This document shows, in pieces, positions 52,571 to 60,623 of a stretch of 64,000 bases of DNA (its first letter is position 1; each line of letters opens with the position of its first letter). A program made the translations under genes and the position numbers. The stretch is from Granulosicoccus sp965214025 (GTDB lineage Bacteria; Pseudomonadota; Gammaproteobacteria; Granulosicoccales; Granulosicoccaceae), in contig CBDCAW010000021.1 of NCBI GenBank assembly GCA_965214025.1, positions 9,417 through 73,416 of the forward strand, written 5' to 3'. The notes below the pieces were generated by a model that was not told where the DNA came from, ran no database searches, and saw only the letters and a list, made by a program, of their open reading frames with translations.

Positions 52571-53644
52571 ATGACCATTTCATCAGGGAAGAAGCGTTCC
52601 GGAATAGGGAGGCGTTCCAAGGTTGCATTGTCGGTAGCTGCTGCGTTGGCCGGCACGGCCGTCGTCTTCGCCGCGCCAGTCGATCCACTTTCTGAGATCC
52701 AGGAAAATTGGTTCGAGCACCGAGAGATAATTTCTCTCATGCACTCCGACGATCAGGTGGCGGTCTACTTCGATAGCGAAGTCGATCCCGACAACACGTG
52801 GATGAACGAATACCTGAGCGAAGCCTGGGCTTACACGAAGAAAGTGTACGGCGCGTTCGGTGAGGAAGGCACAGACGAAAGCCGCCTGTACGCTGTGTTC
52901 CACCGCAACAAGCACGGCGGAGGCCATCCGAGTAACTACTTTCGGGAGAGTCACGGCTTTCGCAACATGATCGATGTCGGATCGGGTCCGTGGGATTGCA
53001 TGTGCGGTACTCAACTCGATCTCGTCACTCACGAAATTGCGCACATCGTCGAGTTCGCCTCGCGCGGCGTCAAAGGCTCGCCGAGTTTCAAGCTCTGGGG
53101 CGACAGCAAGTGGGCGGAGATCTATCAGTACGATGTGTACGACGCTCTAGGAATGGATGAGGAGCGTGACCGTTGGAACGAGCAGATGATGAGCTCGACT
53201 GAGGACTTTCCGAGGCCAGGTACCAATTGGTACAAAGACTTCTGGATGCCCTTGTACGAAAACTATGGCGGCTCCGAGGTTCTGGCGAACTACTTCGAGG
53301 TGCTCGCGGAGAACTTCGTACAGCGTGAAATCGACTACAACGGCAAGGAGGGCAGGAACTTCGCCCGTGACCTGAACTGGGGCGAGTTCTTCCACTTCTG
53401 GAGCGCTGCAGCCGGAGAGGACATTCGACCGATCGCGGAACAGGCCTTCGGCTGGCCCGATGAGTACGAGAGTCAATTCCTGCAAGCGCAGAGCGACTTT
53501 CCGCTGGTCTACGGTGCCGATGGAGATGGGAGATGGAGATGGAGATGGAGATGGCGATGGCGGCGCGAACGAAGCGCCGAGCGTGGCAATCGTGCCTCTG
53601 GCGGAGAGCACGGCTCTCGAGGCCGGCACGGATATCGTCGTTGA
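52571..53644 (+). CDS. Giant secreted mosaic protein B, N-terminal part: zinc-metallopeptidase-like domain (frameshifted)
   Basis: The ATG at 52571 has an AGGGGG purine run upstream. A signal peptide ends VVFAAP. A domain of about 290 residues follows with HEIAH at 53030-53044 (LVTHEIAHIVEFASRG) and downstream Glu-rich segments (VLANYFEVLAENFVQREIDY), which suggests a gluzincin-like metallopeptidase. No named family recognised. At 53528-53530 a GGG where the GATGGA hexamer pattern predicts GG shifts the frame; after it this frame reads Arg-Trp repeats and nonsense to 53644. Removing one G joins it to the 53460-57305 frame as a protein of about 1578 residues. Confidence 0.78.
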   Translation: MTISSGKKRSGIGRRSKVALSVAAALAGTAVVFAAPVDPLSEIQENWFEHREIISLMHSDDQVAVYFDSEVDPDNTWMNEYLSEAWAYTKKVYGAFGEEGTDESRLYAVFHRNKHGGGHPSNYFRESHGFRNMIDVGSGPWDCMCGTQLDLVTHEIAHIVEFASRGVKGSPSFKLWGDSKWAEIYQYDVYDALGMDEERDRWNEQMMSSTEDFPRPGTNWYKDFWMPLYENYGGSEVLANYFEVLAENFVQREIDYNGKEGRNFARDLNWGEFFHFWSAAAGEDIRPIAEQAFGWPDEYESQFLQAQSDFPLVYGADGDGRWRWRWRWRWRRERSAERGNRASGGEHGSRGRHGYRR

Positions 53645-56600
53645 GGTCGATGCTTCGGACGCCGACGGCGAAATCTCCAGCGTCGAGCTCTTCAATCAAG
53701 GCGCGAGCGTCGCTGCGATAACAAGTGAGCCCTACCAGTTCACCATCGAGGAGCCGACGGCTGGGGACTACACGCTCTTTGCAGTGGCAACCGACGATCA
53801 GGGCGCGATGACGAACTCCGAGGAGATCATGATCACCGTGGCCGAAAGCGGTGACGACGGTGACAGCGATGACGGCGGTGTTGAAGACGACGGTGACAGC
53901 GATGACGGCGGCGTTGAAGACGATGGCGAAAGCGATGACGGCGGCGTGGATGACGGCGGTGACAACGATAGTGCCACTCCGTCCGGAATTCGTGCGGTGC
54001 GCTACGGCACGACGTCGGGTGGAATAGCCTGGGACCGTGCTGCGGAGCCTGGCGTGCGCTACGAGGTCAGCGCCGATGGCGAGATCGTCGCATCGGAGAG
54101 CGCCGCGAGCAGCTACGTGGACAACGACCTGGTGCCCGGTGAGGAGCGGTTCTACGAGGTGGTGGCCATCTCGCCCAGCGAAGGACGATCGGCACCTGCC
54201 GAGGTGACGATGCCCGCGTCCCGTGGAAGCGCCACCGAGACGCCGGACGCCGAGCAGCCGGACCCCGATGCTCCGCTGGCAGCACCGACGGGGATGATCG
54301 CGGTGCGCTACTCCTCCACGATGGGCGGCATTGCCTGGAGGCGTCCGGCCCAACGCGGCCTTACCTACCAGGTCAGCACCGACGGGCGGGTCGTGGTCCC
54401 CAGGAGCTTTGGCACCAGCTACGTGGACACCGAGCTCATACCCGGTCAGAGCCGAAGCTACGAGGTATTCGCGATCTCGCCCACGGGCGAGCGCTCGGAG
54501 AGTGCCGAGGTGACCATGCCGGCCGCCCGGGGCGATACGAGCAAGACGCCGGAACCACCGGCGCCGGAGGCCGAACCCGAGCCGTCCGTGCCCGAGGAGC
54601 CATCGGCCCCCGAGCCTGAGCTCGAAGAGCCGTTTGCCCCGGAACCCGATCCCGAAGAGCCGACTGCCCCGGAGCCTGAGGTTGAAGAGCCGATGCCTGA
54701 GGAGCCATCTGCTCCGGAGCCTGAGCTCGAAGAGCCGATGCCCGAAGTGCCGTCTGCACCGGAACCTGAGCCTGAAGAGCCGTCTGTGCCCGAGATCGAT
54801 GGTAGCGACGGTTCCGAACTGAGTCAGCGATGCACGCCGTCGGTGACGCTGCAGGTCGAGGACACCGAACGGGCCGACCTGTTTCTGGACATCGCCGGAT
54901 CCGACCCGGAAGCGTTCCTGCAGGATATCGGACGTAAGGTGTGCGCGACGCTGTATCAGCAGGCGAGCGAAGTTCGCGATGCGACCAGCCTGAATCTGAT
55001 CATTCGCGACGACCCGAATACGGTGGCGTACAAGTCAGGGGACGGTGCGAACATAGAAGTCATGATCAGCACCAACCACCTGCAGAACGTGGCGGACGAT
55101 CCGGACGGCAGCGTGGAGGAGGAGGTCAAGGGCATTCTCTTTCACGAGATGACGCACATGTACCAGCAGGATGACTCCGACGGTGGTGGTGCGGATATCG
55201 GTCTGATCGAAGGCATTGCCGACTCGGTACGCTTCAAGAACGGCTTCGTTCCGCGAGGGGCACAGCCGAACAAGAATGGTAACTGGAACGACGGCTACCG
55301 CACGACCGCGTTCTTCCTGTTGTGGCTCGAGCAGCGTTATGACTCGTTCATCTACGAGTTGAACCTGAGCATGAGCAACACAGACGGTGAGCGGTGGACG
55401 CCGGACGCGTTCGAGACGATCACCGGCCAATCGGTGGACGAACTGTGGGAGGCTTACGTCGAGTCGGACGAAACGCCGCAGCTACCGGTTCCCGAGCCGG
55501 AGCCGCCCATGCCTGAGGAGCCATCTGCTCCGGAGCCCGAGCCCGAGGAGCCGACTGCCCCGGAGCCTGAGCCCGAAGAGCCGTCGGCCCCGGAACCTGA
55601 GCCGGAGGAGCCATCCGCCCCGGAACCTGAGCCTGAAGAGCCGTCCGTGCCCGAGACCGATGGTGGCGACGGCTCCGAACTGAGCCGGGTGTGCACGCCG
55701 GAGATCACGCTGGATATCCAGGACGCTGCACGAGGTGACCTGTTCCTGGACGTCGCCGGATCCGACCCGGAAGCGTTCCTGCAGAACATCGGACGCGAGG
55801 TGTGCGCCACGATGTACCGGCAGGCAAGCGAAGTGCGCCGGCAGGACCCCGACAGCGATGAGCCGCCGGGGTTGCAGTTGGTCATTCGCGATGATCCGGG
55901 TGCGGTGGCTTACATCACGTCGGGCAACCGTCCCAACAGTGTGGAAGTCACGATCAGCACCGATCACCTGCAGAACGTGGCGGACGATCCGGACGGCAGC
56001 GTGGAGGAGGAGGTCAAGGGCATCCTCTATCACGAGATGACGCACATGTATCAGCAGGATGACTCCGACGGTGGTGGTGCGGATATCGGTCTGATCGAAG
56101 GCATTGCCGACTCGGTACGCTTCAAGAACGGCTTCGTTCCGCGAGGGGCACAGCCGAACAAGGACGGCAACTGGAACGATGGCTACCGCACGACCGCGTT
56201 CTTCCTGTTGTGGCTCGAGCAGCGTTATGACTCGTTCATCTACGAGCTGAACCTGAGCATGAGCAACACGGACGGAGAGCGGTGGACGCCGGACGCGTTC
56301 GAGACGATCACCGGCCAATCGGTGGACGAACTGTGGGAGGCTTACGTCGAGTCGGACGAAACGCCGCAGCTACCGGTTCCCGAGCCGGAGCCGGAGCCGC
56401 CCATGCCTGAGGAGCCATCCGCTCCGGAGCCCGAGCCCGAGGAGCCGACTGCCCCGGAGCCTGAGCTTGAAGAGCCGACCGTTCCGGAGCCTGAGCCTGA
56501 AGAGCCGTCGGCCCCGGAACCTGAGCCGGAGGAGCCATCCGCTCCGGAACCTGAGCCTGAAGAGCCGTCTGTGCCCGAGACCGATGGTGGCGACGGTTCC

Positions 56601-57305
56601 GAACTGAGCCGGGTGTGCACGCCGGAGATCACGCTGGATATCCAGGACGCCGCACGAGGCGACCTGTTCCTGGACGTCGCCGGATCCGACCCGGAAGCGT
56701 TCCTGCAGAACATCGGACGCGAGGTGTGCGCCACGATGTACCGGCAGGCAAGCGAAGTGCGCCGGCAGGACCCCGACACCGATGAGCCGCCGGGGTTGCA
56801 GTTGGTCATTCGCGATGATCCGGGTGCGGTGGCTTACATCACGTCGGGCAACCGTCCCAACAGTGTGGAAGTCACGATCAGCACCGATCACCTGCAGAAC
56901 GTGGCGGACGAGCCGGATGGCAGCGTGGAGGAGGAAGTCAAGGGCATCCTCTATCACGAGATGACGCACATGTACCAGCAGGATGACTCCGACGGTGGTG
57001 GTGCGGATGGCGGTCTGATCGAAGGCATTGCCGACTCGGTACGCTTCAAGAACGGCTTCGTTCCGCGAGGGGCACAGCCGAACAAGGACGGCAACTGGAA
57101 CGACGGCTACCGTACGACCGCGTTCTTCCTGTTGTGGCTCGAGCAGCGTTATGACTCGTTCATCTACGAGCTGAACCTGAGCATGAGCAACACGGACGGA
57201 GAGCGGTGGACGCCGGACGCGTTCGAGACGATCACCGGCAAACCGGTGGACGAGCTGTGGAACGACTACGTTGCTGACGACCAGGTGGCGCGAACTACTA
57301 GATAG
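53460..57305 (+). CDS. Giant secreted mosaic protein B, C-terminal part: Ig-like, FN3-like and three BSP peptidase modules
   Basis: The genuine continuation begins at about 53531; the ATG at 53460 lies in the wrong frame of the preceding domain. Order: Gly-Asp hexamer linker, a bacterial Ig-like domain (PSVAIVPLAESTALEAG to about 53840), Asp/Gly-rich repeats (53855-53970), two FN3-like domains (53978-54520), Pro-Glu linkers, and BSP module 1 (HEMTH 55143-55157, the most diverged), 2 (56031-56045) and 3 (56955-56969), separated by Pro-Glu linkers. Each module has the HEMTHMYQQ zinc site and GLIEGIADSVR. It is probably an extracellular protease or wall-binding protein. Modules 2-3 are near-identical to those of protein A. 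Confidence 0.82.
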   Translation: MSTRVNSCKRRATFRWSTVPMEMGDGDGDGDGDGGANEAPSVAIVPLAESTALEAGTDIVVEVDASDADGEISSVELFNQGASVAAITSEPYQFTIEEPTAGDYTLFAVATDDQGAMTNSEEIMITVAESGDDGDSDDGGVEDDGDSDDGGVEDDGESDDGGVDDGGDNDSATPSGIRAVRYGTTSGGIAWDRAAEPGVRYEVSADGEIVASESAASSYVDNDLVPGEERFYEVVAISPSEGRSAPAEVTMPASRGSATETPDAEQPDPDAPLAAPTGMIAVRYSSTMGGIAWRRPAQRGLTYQVSTDGRVVVPRSFGTSYVDTELIPGQSRSYEVFAISPTGERSESAEVTMPAARGDTSKTPEPPAPEAEPEPSVPEEPSAPEPELEEPFAPEPDPEEPTAPEPEVEEPMPEEPSAPEPELEEPMPEVPSAPEPEPEEPSVPEIDGSDGSELSQRCTPSVTLQVEDTERADLFLDIAGSDPEAFLQDIGRKVCATLYQQASEVRDATSLNLIIRDDPNTVAYKSGDGANIEVMISTNHLQNVADDPDGSVEEEVKGILFHEMTHMYQQDDSDGGGADIGLIEGIADSVRFKNGFVPRGAQPNKNGNWNDGYRTTAFFLLWLEQRYDSFIYELNLSMSNTDGERWTPDAFETITGQSVDELWEAYVESDETPQLPVPEPEPPMPEEPSAPEPEPEEPTAPEPEPEEPSAPEPEPEEPSAPEPEPEEPSVPETDGGDGSELSRVCTPEITLDIQDAARGDLFLDVAGSDPEAFLQNIGREVCATMYRQASEVRRQDPDSDEPPGLQLVIRDDPGAVAYITSGNRPNSVEVTISTDHLQNVADDPDGSVEEEVKGILYHEMTHMYQQDDSDGGGADIGLIEGIADSVRFKNGFVPRGAQPNKDGNWNDGYRTTAFFLLWLEQRYDSFIYELNLSMSNTDGERWTPDAFETITGQSVDELWEAYVESDETPQLPVPEPEPEPPMPEEPSAPEPEPEEPTAPEPELEEPTVPEPEPEEPSAPEPEPEEPSAPEPEPEEPSVPETDGGDGSELSRVCTPEITLDIQDAARGDLFLDVAGSDPEAFLQNIGREVCATMYRQASEVRRQDPDTDEPPGLQLVIRDDPGAVAYITSGNRPNSVEVTISTDHLQNVADEPDGSVEEEVKGILYHEMTHMYQQDDSDGGGADGGLIEGIADSVRFKNGFVPRGAQPNKDGNWNDGYRTTAFFLLWLEQRYDSFIYELNLSMSNTDGERWTPDAFETITGKPVDELWNDYVADDQVARTTR
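53521..53569. repeat. GATGGA hexamer tract at the frameshift of protein B
   Basis: Tandem GATGGA/GATGGC units are interrupted by one extra G at 53528-53530. In the correct frame the tract encodes a Gly-Asp linker. Hexamer gain or loss keeps the frame, but the single G does not. Confidence 0.85.
53978..54647 (+). repeat. Long direct repeat R1, copy 2
   Basis: Partner of 49231-49900 and in the same order within protein B. The sequence upstream (Asp/Gly repeats here, Glu/Pro/Val repeats there) is unrelated, so the exchange boundary is sharp at TCCGTCCGGA. Confidence 0.85.
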
Positions 57306-57404
57306 AGCGGGAAGTCGGCCAAGTGGCCCCGTGTGAGTCAGGCTCACACGGGGTCATCCGCTGACGAGAGAGAAGGCTCGTCGGCGGGGTCGTCTCCGGT
57401 TTAC
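55628..57404 (+). repeat. Long direct repeat R2, copy 2
   Basis: Partner of 50020-51797. It extends about 100 bp beyond the stop codon of protein B and includes the hairpin at 57327-57353. Confidence 0.88.
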
Positions 57405-57927
57405 GCGGTGACGAGTCCTTACCAGTTCGAACGGCGCGACCGGTGAGTGACCTTCCTTGATCGCTCACTGCGAACTTCGCTTGCACCTCCTCAGCCATTT
57501 CGCGAGGGCAGTACGCCTTCCGCTCGAACGCCATTGATCACTCACTCTTGTCGATGTGCATCAAGACACCTGCAGGGCGCTGGTGCCAGGGTGATGACGG
57601 CGGGCGCTTTCTTCCCTCAGTGCAGAGCCGCACGATGACCGCCACGCCAATGCCCGCCGGCATGAGAACGAGCCCCTGGCGGTACTGGCTCACCTCGAAC
57701 CGAATCGAACTACACAGTTAGTGTGCCGTGACTTTGTGATATGTTATGAGATAACATAGCTAGAAGGCCCGATCGCGTCCCCGACGCATGCAGGCAAGTA
57801 CATAAACATACCGAAAGCTCGGTAACACTCGTCGAATTCAGCCGCGCAGTCACCCGCTTGTTCGCCAGTACGCCATACCCGAGACGTAGCGCCCCGTGAA
57901 AAAAGCCAGATACGATTGGAGCTCCAC
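57306..57927. other. Intergenic stretch between protein B and the DUF1826 gene
   Basis: It holds the end of direct repeat R2 with a hairpin (57327-57353) and the palindrome at 57741-57757. Short open frames inside it look non-coding. It is the only room for the promoter of the zinc-linked genes. Confidence 0.5.
57741..57757 (+). promoter_or_regulatory. Zur-like palindrome upstream of the DUF1826-COG0523 operon
   Basis: ATGTTAT-GAG-ATAACAT is a perfect 7-3-7 palindrome and matches the form of proteobacterial Zur boxes (ATGTTATA-rich, 17 bp). It lies 170 nt before the DUF1826 start. Zinc-starvation control of COG0523 GTPases by Zur is well known, so this is a strong regulatory inference. Confidence 0.72.
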
Positions 57928-58557
57928 ATGCAAGCCATGACGTCAGAGGTGCTATCCGGAACGCCATGCTGGCGTCGTGTTTCCGAGATTGCAGACCTGG
58001 CCGAGATTTTCGAACCCGGCGTGCAGGTCTGCAGCTGGCATCGCACTATCGACCCGCGAATCGCGACGTACCTCGACGGGGCGGACGGAGGGGGCTCGGT
58101 GCAGTCGATCGAGACCCTCGCATCAGGTGAACGTGCGCGTCTCGACGGTCTACCTGCCGGCGACAACCGTGAAGTGCTGCTGGACGATGTGGCCCTGCTC
58201 TGCGAAATACTTCACGAACTCTTGGACTGTCCGCTGGCGGGCCTCCGGTGCACGCGTGTTTCACGTGCCCTATGCCCGGGTTGGCATATCGATCGCGTCC
58301 CGCTACGGATGCTCTGCACCTACCAGGGTCCGGGTACCGAATGGCTCGACGACCAGGGCGTCGACCGGACCAGGCTTGGCAGCACGGAAGTCGCAAACGG
58401 CGGATACCAACGCGCGGAGGCAGGCGAGGTCGTTCTGCTCAAGGGAGGTCTGTGGCAGGACAACGATGACCTTGGTGCCGTGCACCGTTCGCCGGCGGTA
58501 GCACCGGGCGCCGGGTGGCGCACGCTTACCTCGCTCGACCCACTCTGGTCCAGTTGA
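57928..58557 (+). CDS. DUF1826 family protein
   Basis: About 209 residues. The ATG at 57928 has GGAG 6 nt upstream (a TTG four codons earlier is also open). Conserved blocks include VCSWHRTIDPRIATYLDG, PGWHIDRVPLRMLCTYQGPG followed by TEWL, and AGEVVLLKGGLW. The His-x-Asp arrangement suggests a 2-oxoglutarate/Fe oxygenase-like cupin, but the family has no proven function. It is typically found with COG0523 GTPases under Zur control, as here: the next gene's TTG start lies 42 nt after the stop. Confidence 0.85.
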   Translation: MQAMTSEVLSGTPCWRRVSEIADLAEIFEPGVQVCSWHRTIDPRIATYLDGADGGGSVQSIETLASGERARLDGLPAGDNREVLLDDVALLCEILHELLDCPLAGLRCTRVSRALCPGWHIDRVPLRMLCTYQGPGTEWLDDQGVDRTRLGSTEVANGGYQRAEAGEVVLLKGGLWQDNDDLGAVHRSPAVAPGAGWRTLTSLDPLWSS

Positions 58558-58598
58558 GTGGCGCGGTATTCACGATTGACGACGCGAGAATCCTACCC

Positions 58599-59825
58599 TT
58601 GAATGCACGTCTCGAACCGAACGACAAGCTACCCGTCACGGTGCTCTCCGGCTTTCTCGGCGCGGGCAAGACCACCTTGCTGCAACACCTCCTGAACAAC
58701 CGCGAGGGAAAGCGAGTCGCGGTCATCGTCAACGACATGTCCGAGGTCAACATCGATGCCGCGCTCGTGAACCGTGAGGTGCAGCTCGATCGCGTCGACG
58801 AGAAGCTCGTCGAAATGAGCAACGGCTGTATCTGCTGCACGCTGCGTGAGGATCTGCTGATCGAGATCGGCCGTCTGGCAAAGGCGCGGCGCTTCGACTA
58901 CCTCGTCATCGAATCGACCGGTATCTCCGAGCCGTTGCCCGTGGCCGAGACGTTCACGTTTCGTGACGACGACGGCCTCGGTCTGTCAGACATTGCAAGG
59001 CTGGATACGATGGTCACGGTAGTCGACGCGGTGAACTTCAGTGTGGATCTCGACCAGGCCGACAGCCTGCAGGAACGTGGCGAATCACTCGGCGAGGAAG
59101 ACGAGCGAACCGTCTCGGATCTCTTGCTCGATCAGGTCGAGTTCGCCGATGTCATCGTGCTGAACAAGATCGATCTGGTGTCGGCGGCCGAGCGTGAACG
59201 ACTCGAGCACGCGTTGCGCCAGTTGAACCGAGAGGCGGATATCGTGCACGCACGTTTCAGCGACGTGCCGCTGGACAAGATCATCAACACCGGACGCTTC
59301 GACTTCGAGCGCGCCGCTCGATCGCCGGGTTGGCTTGCCGAGATGCGCGGCGAGCACGTTCCGGAGACCGAGGAGTATGGGATCGCAAGCTTCGTCTACC
59401 ACGCTCGCCGACCGTTTCATCCGGCACGCTTCGCGGAAGCGTTGAAGAACGACTGGCGCGGCAACGTACTTCGATCCAAGGGCTTCTTCTGGCTGGCTTC
59501 GCGGCCGAACGCTGCCGGCGAATGGTCACAGGCCGGCGGCATCGTGCGCCACGGCCCGGCCGGCCTCTGGTGGGCCGATGCGCCGCGCGAACACTGGCCA
59601 GACGATCCTGAGCAGCGAGCCCGCATCGAGTCGGCGTTCGACGGCGAATACGGCGACCGGCGACAGGAGATCGTCTTTATCGGCCAGCATCTCGAACCCG
59701 AACACACTCGCGAGACGCTTGATCGTTGCTTGCTCGACGACACCGAGATGGCGATGGGCATGGCCGCCTGGAAGCACTTTGAAGACCCGTTTCCACTGTG
59801 GTTCGCCGACGATGAAGGGGACTGA
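58599..59825 (+). CDS. zigA: COG0523/CobW-type metallochaperone GTPase (ZigA-like)
   Basis: About 408 residues. A TTG at 58599 gives the usual start, just before LPVTVLSGFLGAGKTTLLQH (P-loop). The metal-binding CxCC sits in NGCICCTLRED; ESTGISEP is switch II and LNKIDLV the base-specificity motif. The CobW C-terminal domain has FVYHARRPFHPARFAEAL and GFFWLASRPN. These proteins hand zinc to client enzymes during zinc starvation. A GTG at 58515 would extend it 28 residues into the previous gene and is less likely. Confidence 0.88.
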   Translation: MNARLEPNDKLPVTVLSGFLGAGKTTLLQHLLNNREGKRVAVIVNDMSEVNIDAALVNREVQLDRVDEKLVEMSNGCICCTLREDLLIEIGRLAKARRFDYLVIESTGISEPLPVAETFTFRDDDGLGLSDIARLDTMVTVVDAVNFSVDLDQADSLQERGESLGEEDERTVSDLLLDQVEFADVIVLNKIDLVSAAERERLEHALRQLNREADIVHARFSDVPLDKIINTGRFDFERAARSPGWLAEMRGEHVPETEEYGIASFVYHARRPFHPARFAEALKNDWRGNVLRSKGFFWLASRPNAAGEWSQAGGIVRHGPAGLWWADAPREHWPDDPEQRARIESAFDGEYGDRRQEIVFIGQHLEPEHTRETLDRCLLDDTEMAMGMAAWKHFEDPFPLWFADDEGD

Positions 59826-59956
59826 TGTGCGCAGACGGCTCTTCCCTACCGGTGAAATGGATGAACAAACTGCAGAAACACCTGATCGCTGGTTTCGCCA
59901 AATCTTGTTTGTCGTCACGGTGGCTAGACGGCTAAATCTACGATGAGGAGCAATTC

Positions 59957-60196
59957 ATGAACTGGCAATTGGCGGAGGCCAAGAACCGCCTGAGCGAAGT
60001 GGTCAATCGAGCACTTCAAGATGGCCCTCAGCGCATTACCCGGCGCGGTGATGCCGTGGTGGTCATCTCCGAGGCCGAGTATCAGCTGGTCGTTGGTGAG
60101 CGACAGGGCTTCGTCCAGTACCTGTGCGCTGGACCGTCGCTGGAAGGTGTCGATCTGCAGCGTGACGAATCGCCCGTGAGGGCTGTGGATCTGTGA
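59957..60196 (+). CDS. Antitoxin of type II toxin-antitoxin system (Phd/YefM family)
   Basis: 79 residues, with GAGGAG upstream of the ATG. MNWQLAEAKNRLSEVVNRAL and RRGDAVVVISEAEYQLV are the DNA-binding Phd fold; the C-terminus would neutralise the toxin. The stop overlaps the next GTG start by 4 nt. Autoregulation with the toxin is expected; the 131 nt upstream showed no clear palindrome. Confidence 0.9.
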   Translation: MNWQLAEAKNRLSEVVNRALQDGPQRITRRGDAVVVISEAEYQLVVGERQGFVQYLCAGPSLEGVDLQRDESPVRAVDL

Positions 60197-60606
60197 GAGT
60201 GCTGCTCGATACCTGCGTACTCTCGGAGCTCAACCGTGACGGTGGTGCGAAGAGCGTCCGACAGGCCGTCTCGGAACTGGCTGACGAGGCAATTTACCTC
60301 AGTGTCGTCTCACTGGGCGAGATTGCCAAAGGTGTTGCCTTGCTCGAGGCCGGGGCGCGACAGCGTCGTCTGCTGTCCTGGCTCAACGGGCTGGAGGTAC
60401 GATACGCGGATCGTCTGCTTCCCGTGGATACCGAGACAGTGCGCGTGTGGGGTGAGATGACGGCCCGGGCACACCGTCGCGGGCAACCGTTACCCATGGC
60501 TGACGGGATGATTGCGGCCACCGCGCTGCGTCATGGCTTGCAGATCATGACGCGTAATACGGCCGAGCTCGAGGCCACTGGCGCGCTGCTCGTCAACCCC
60601 TGGTAG
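60193..60606 (+). CDS. PIN-domain toxin (VapC/FitB-like)
   Basis: 137 residues, GTG start overlapping the antitoxin. The PIN acidic residues are in place: LLDTCVLSELNR (Asp near 6), LGEIAKGV (Glu), and MADGMIAATALRHGL (Asp), then TRNTAEL. It is a magnesium-dependent endoribonuclease of the VapC/FitB class that would cut tRNA or other RNA when freed from the antitoxin. Confidence 0.92.
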   Translation: MRVLLDTCVLSELNRDGGAKSVRQAVSELADEAIYLSVVSLGEIAKGVALLEAGARQRRLLSWLNGLEVRYADRLLPVDTETVRVWGEMTARAHRRGQPLPMADGMIAATALRHGLQIMTRNTAELEATGALLVNPW

Positions 60607-60623
60607 GGATTTCGTTCAATGGA

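Noticed and set aside
57298..57534. 78-residue minus-strand open frame after protein B
   Set aside because: It runs through the duplicated hairpin region, has no ribosome-binding site and no recognisable motif.
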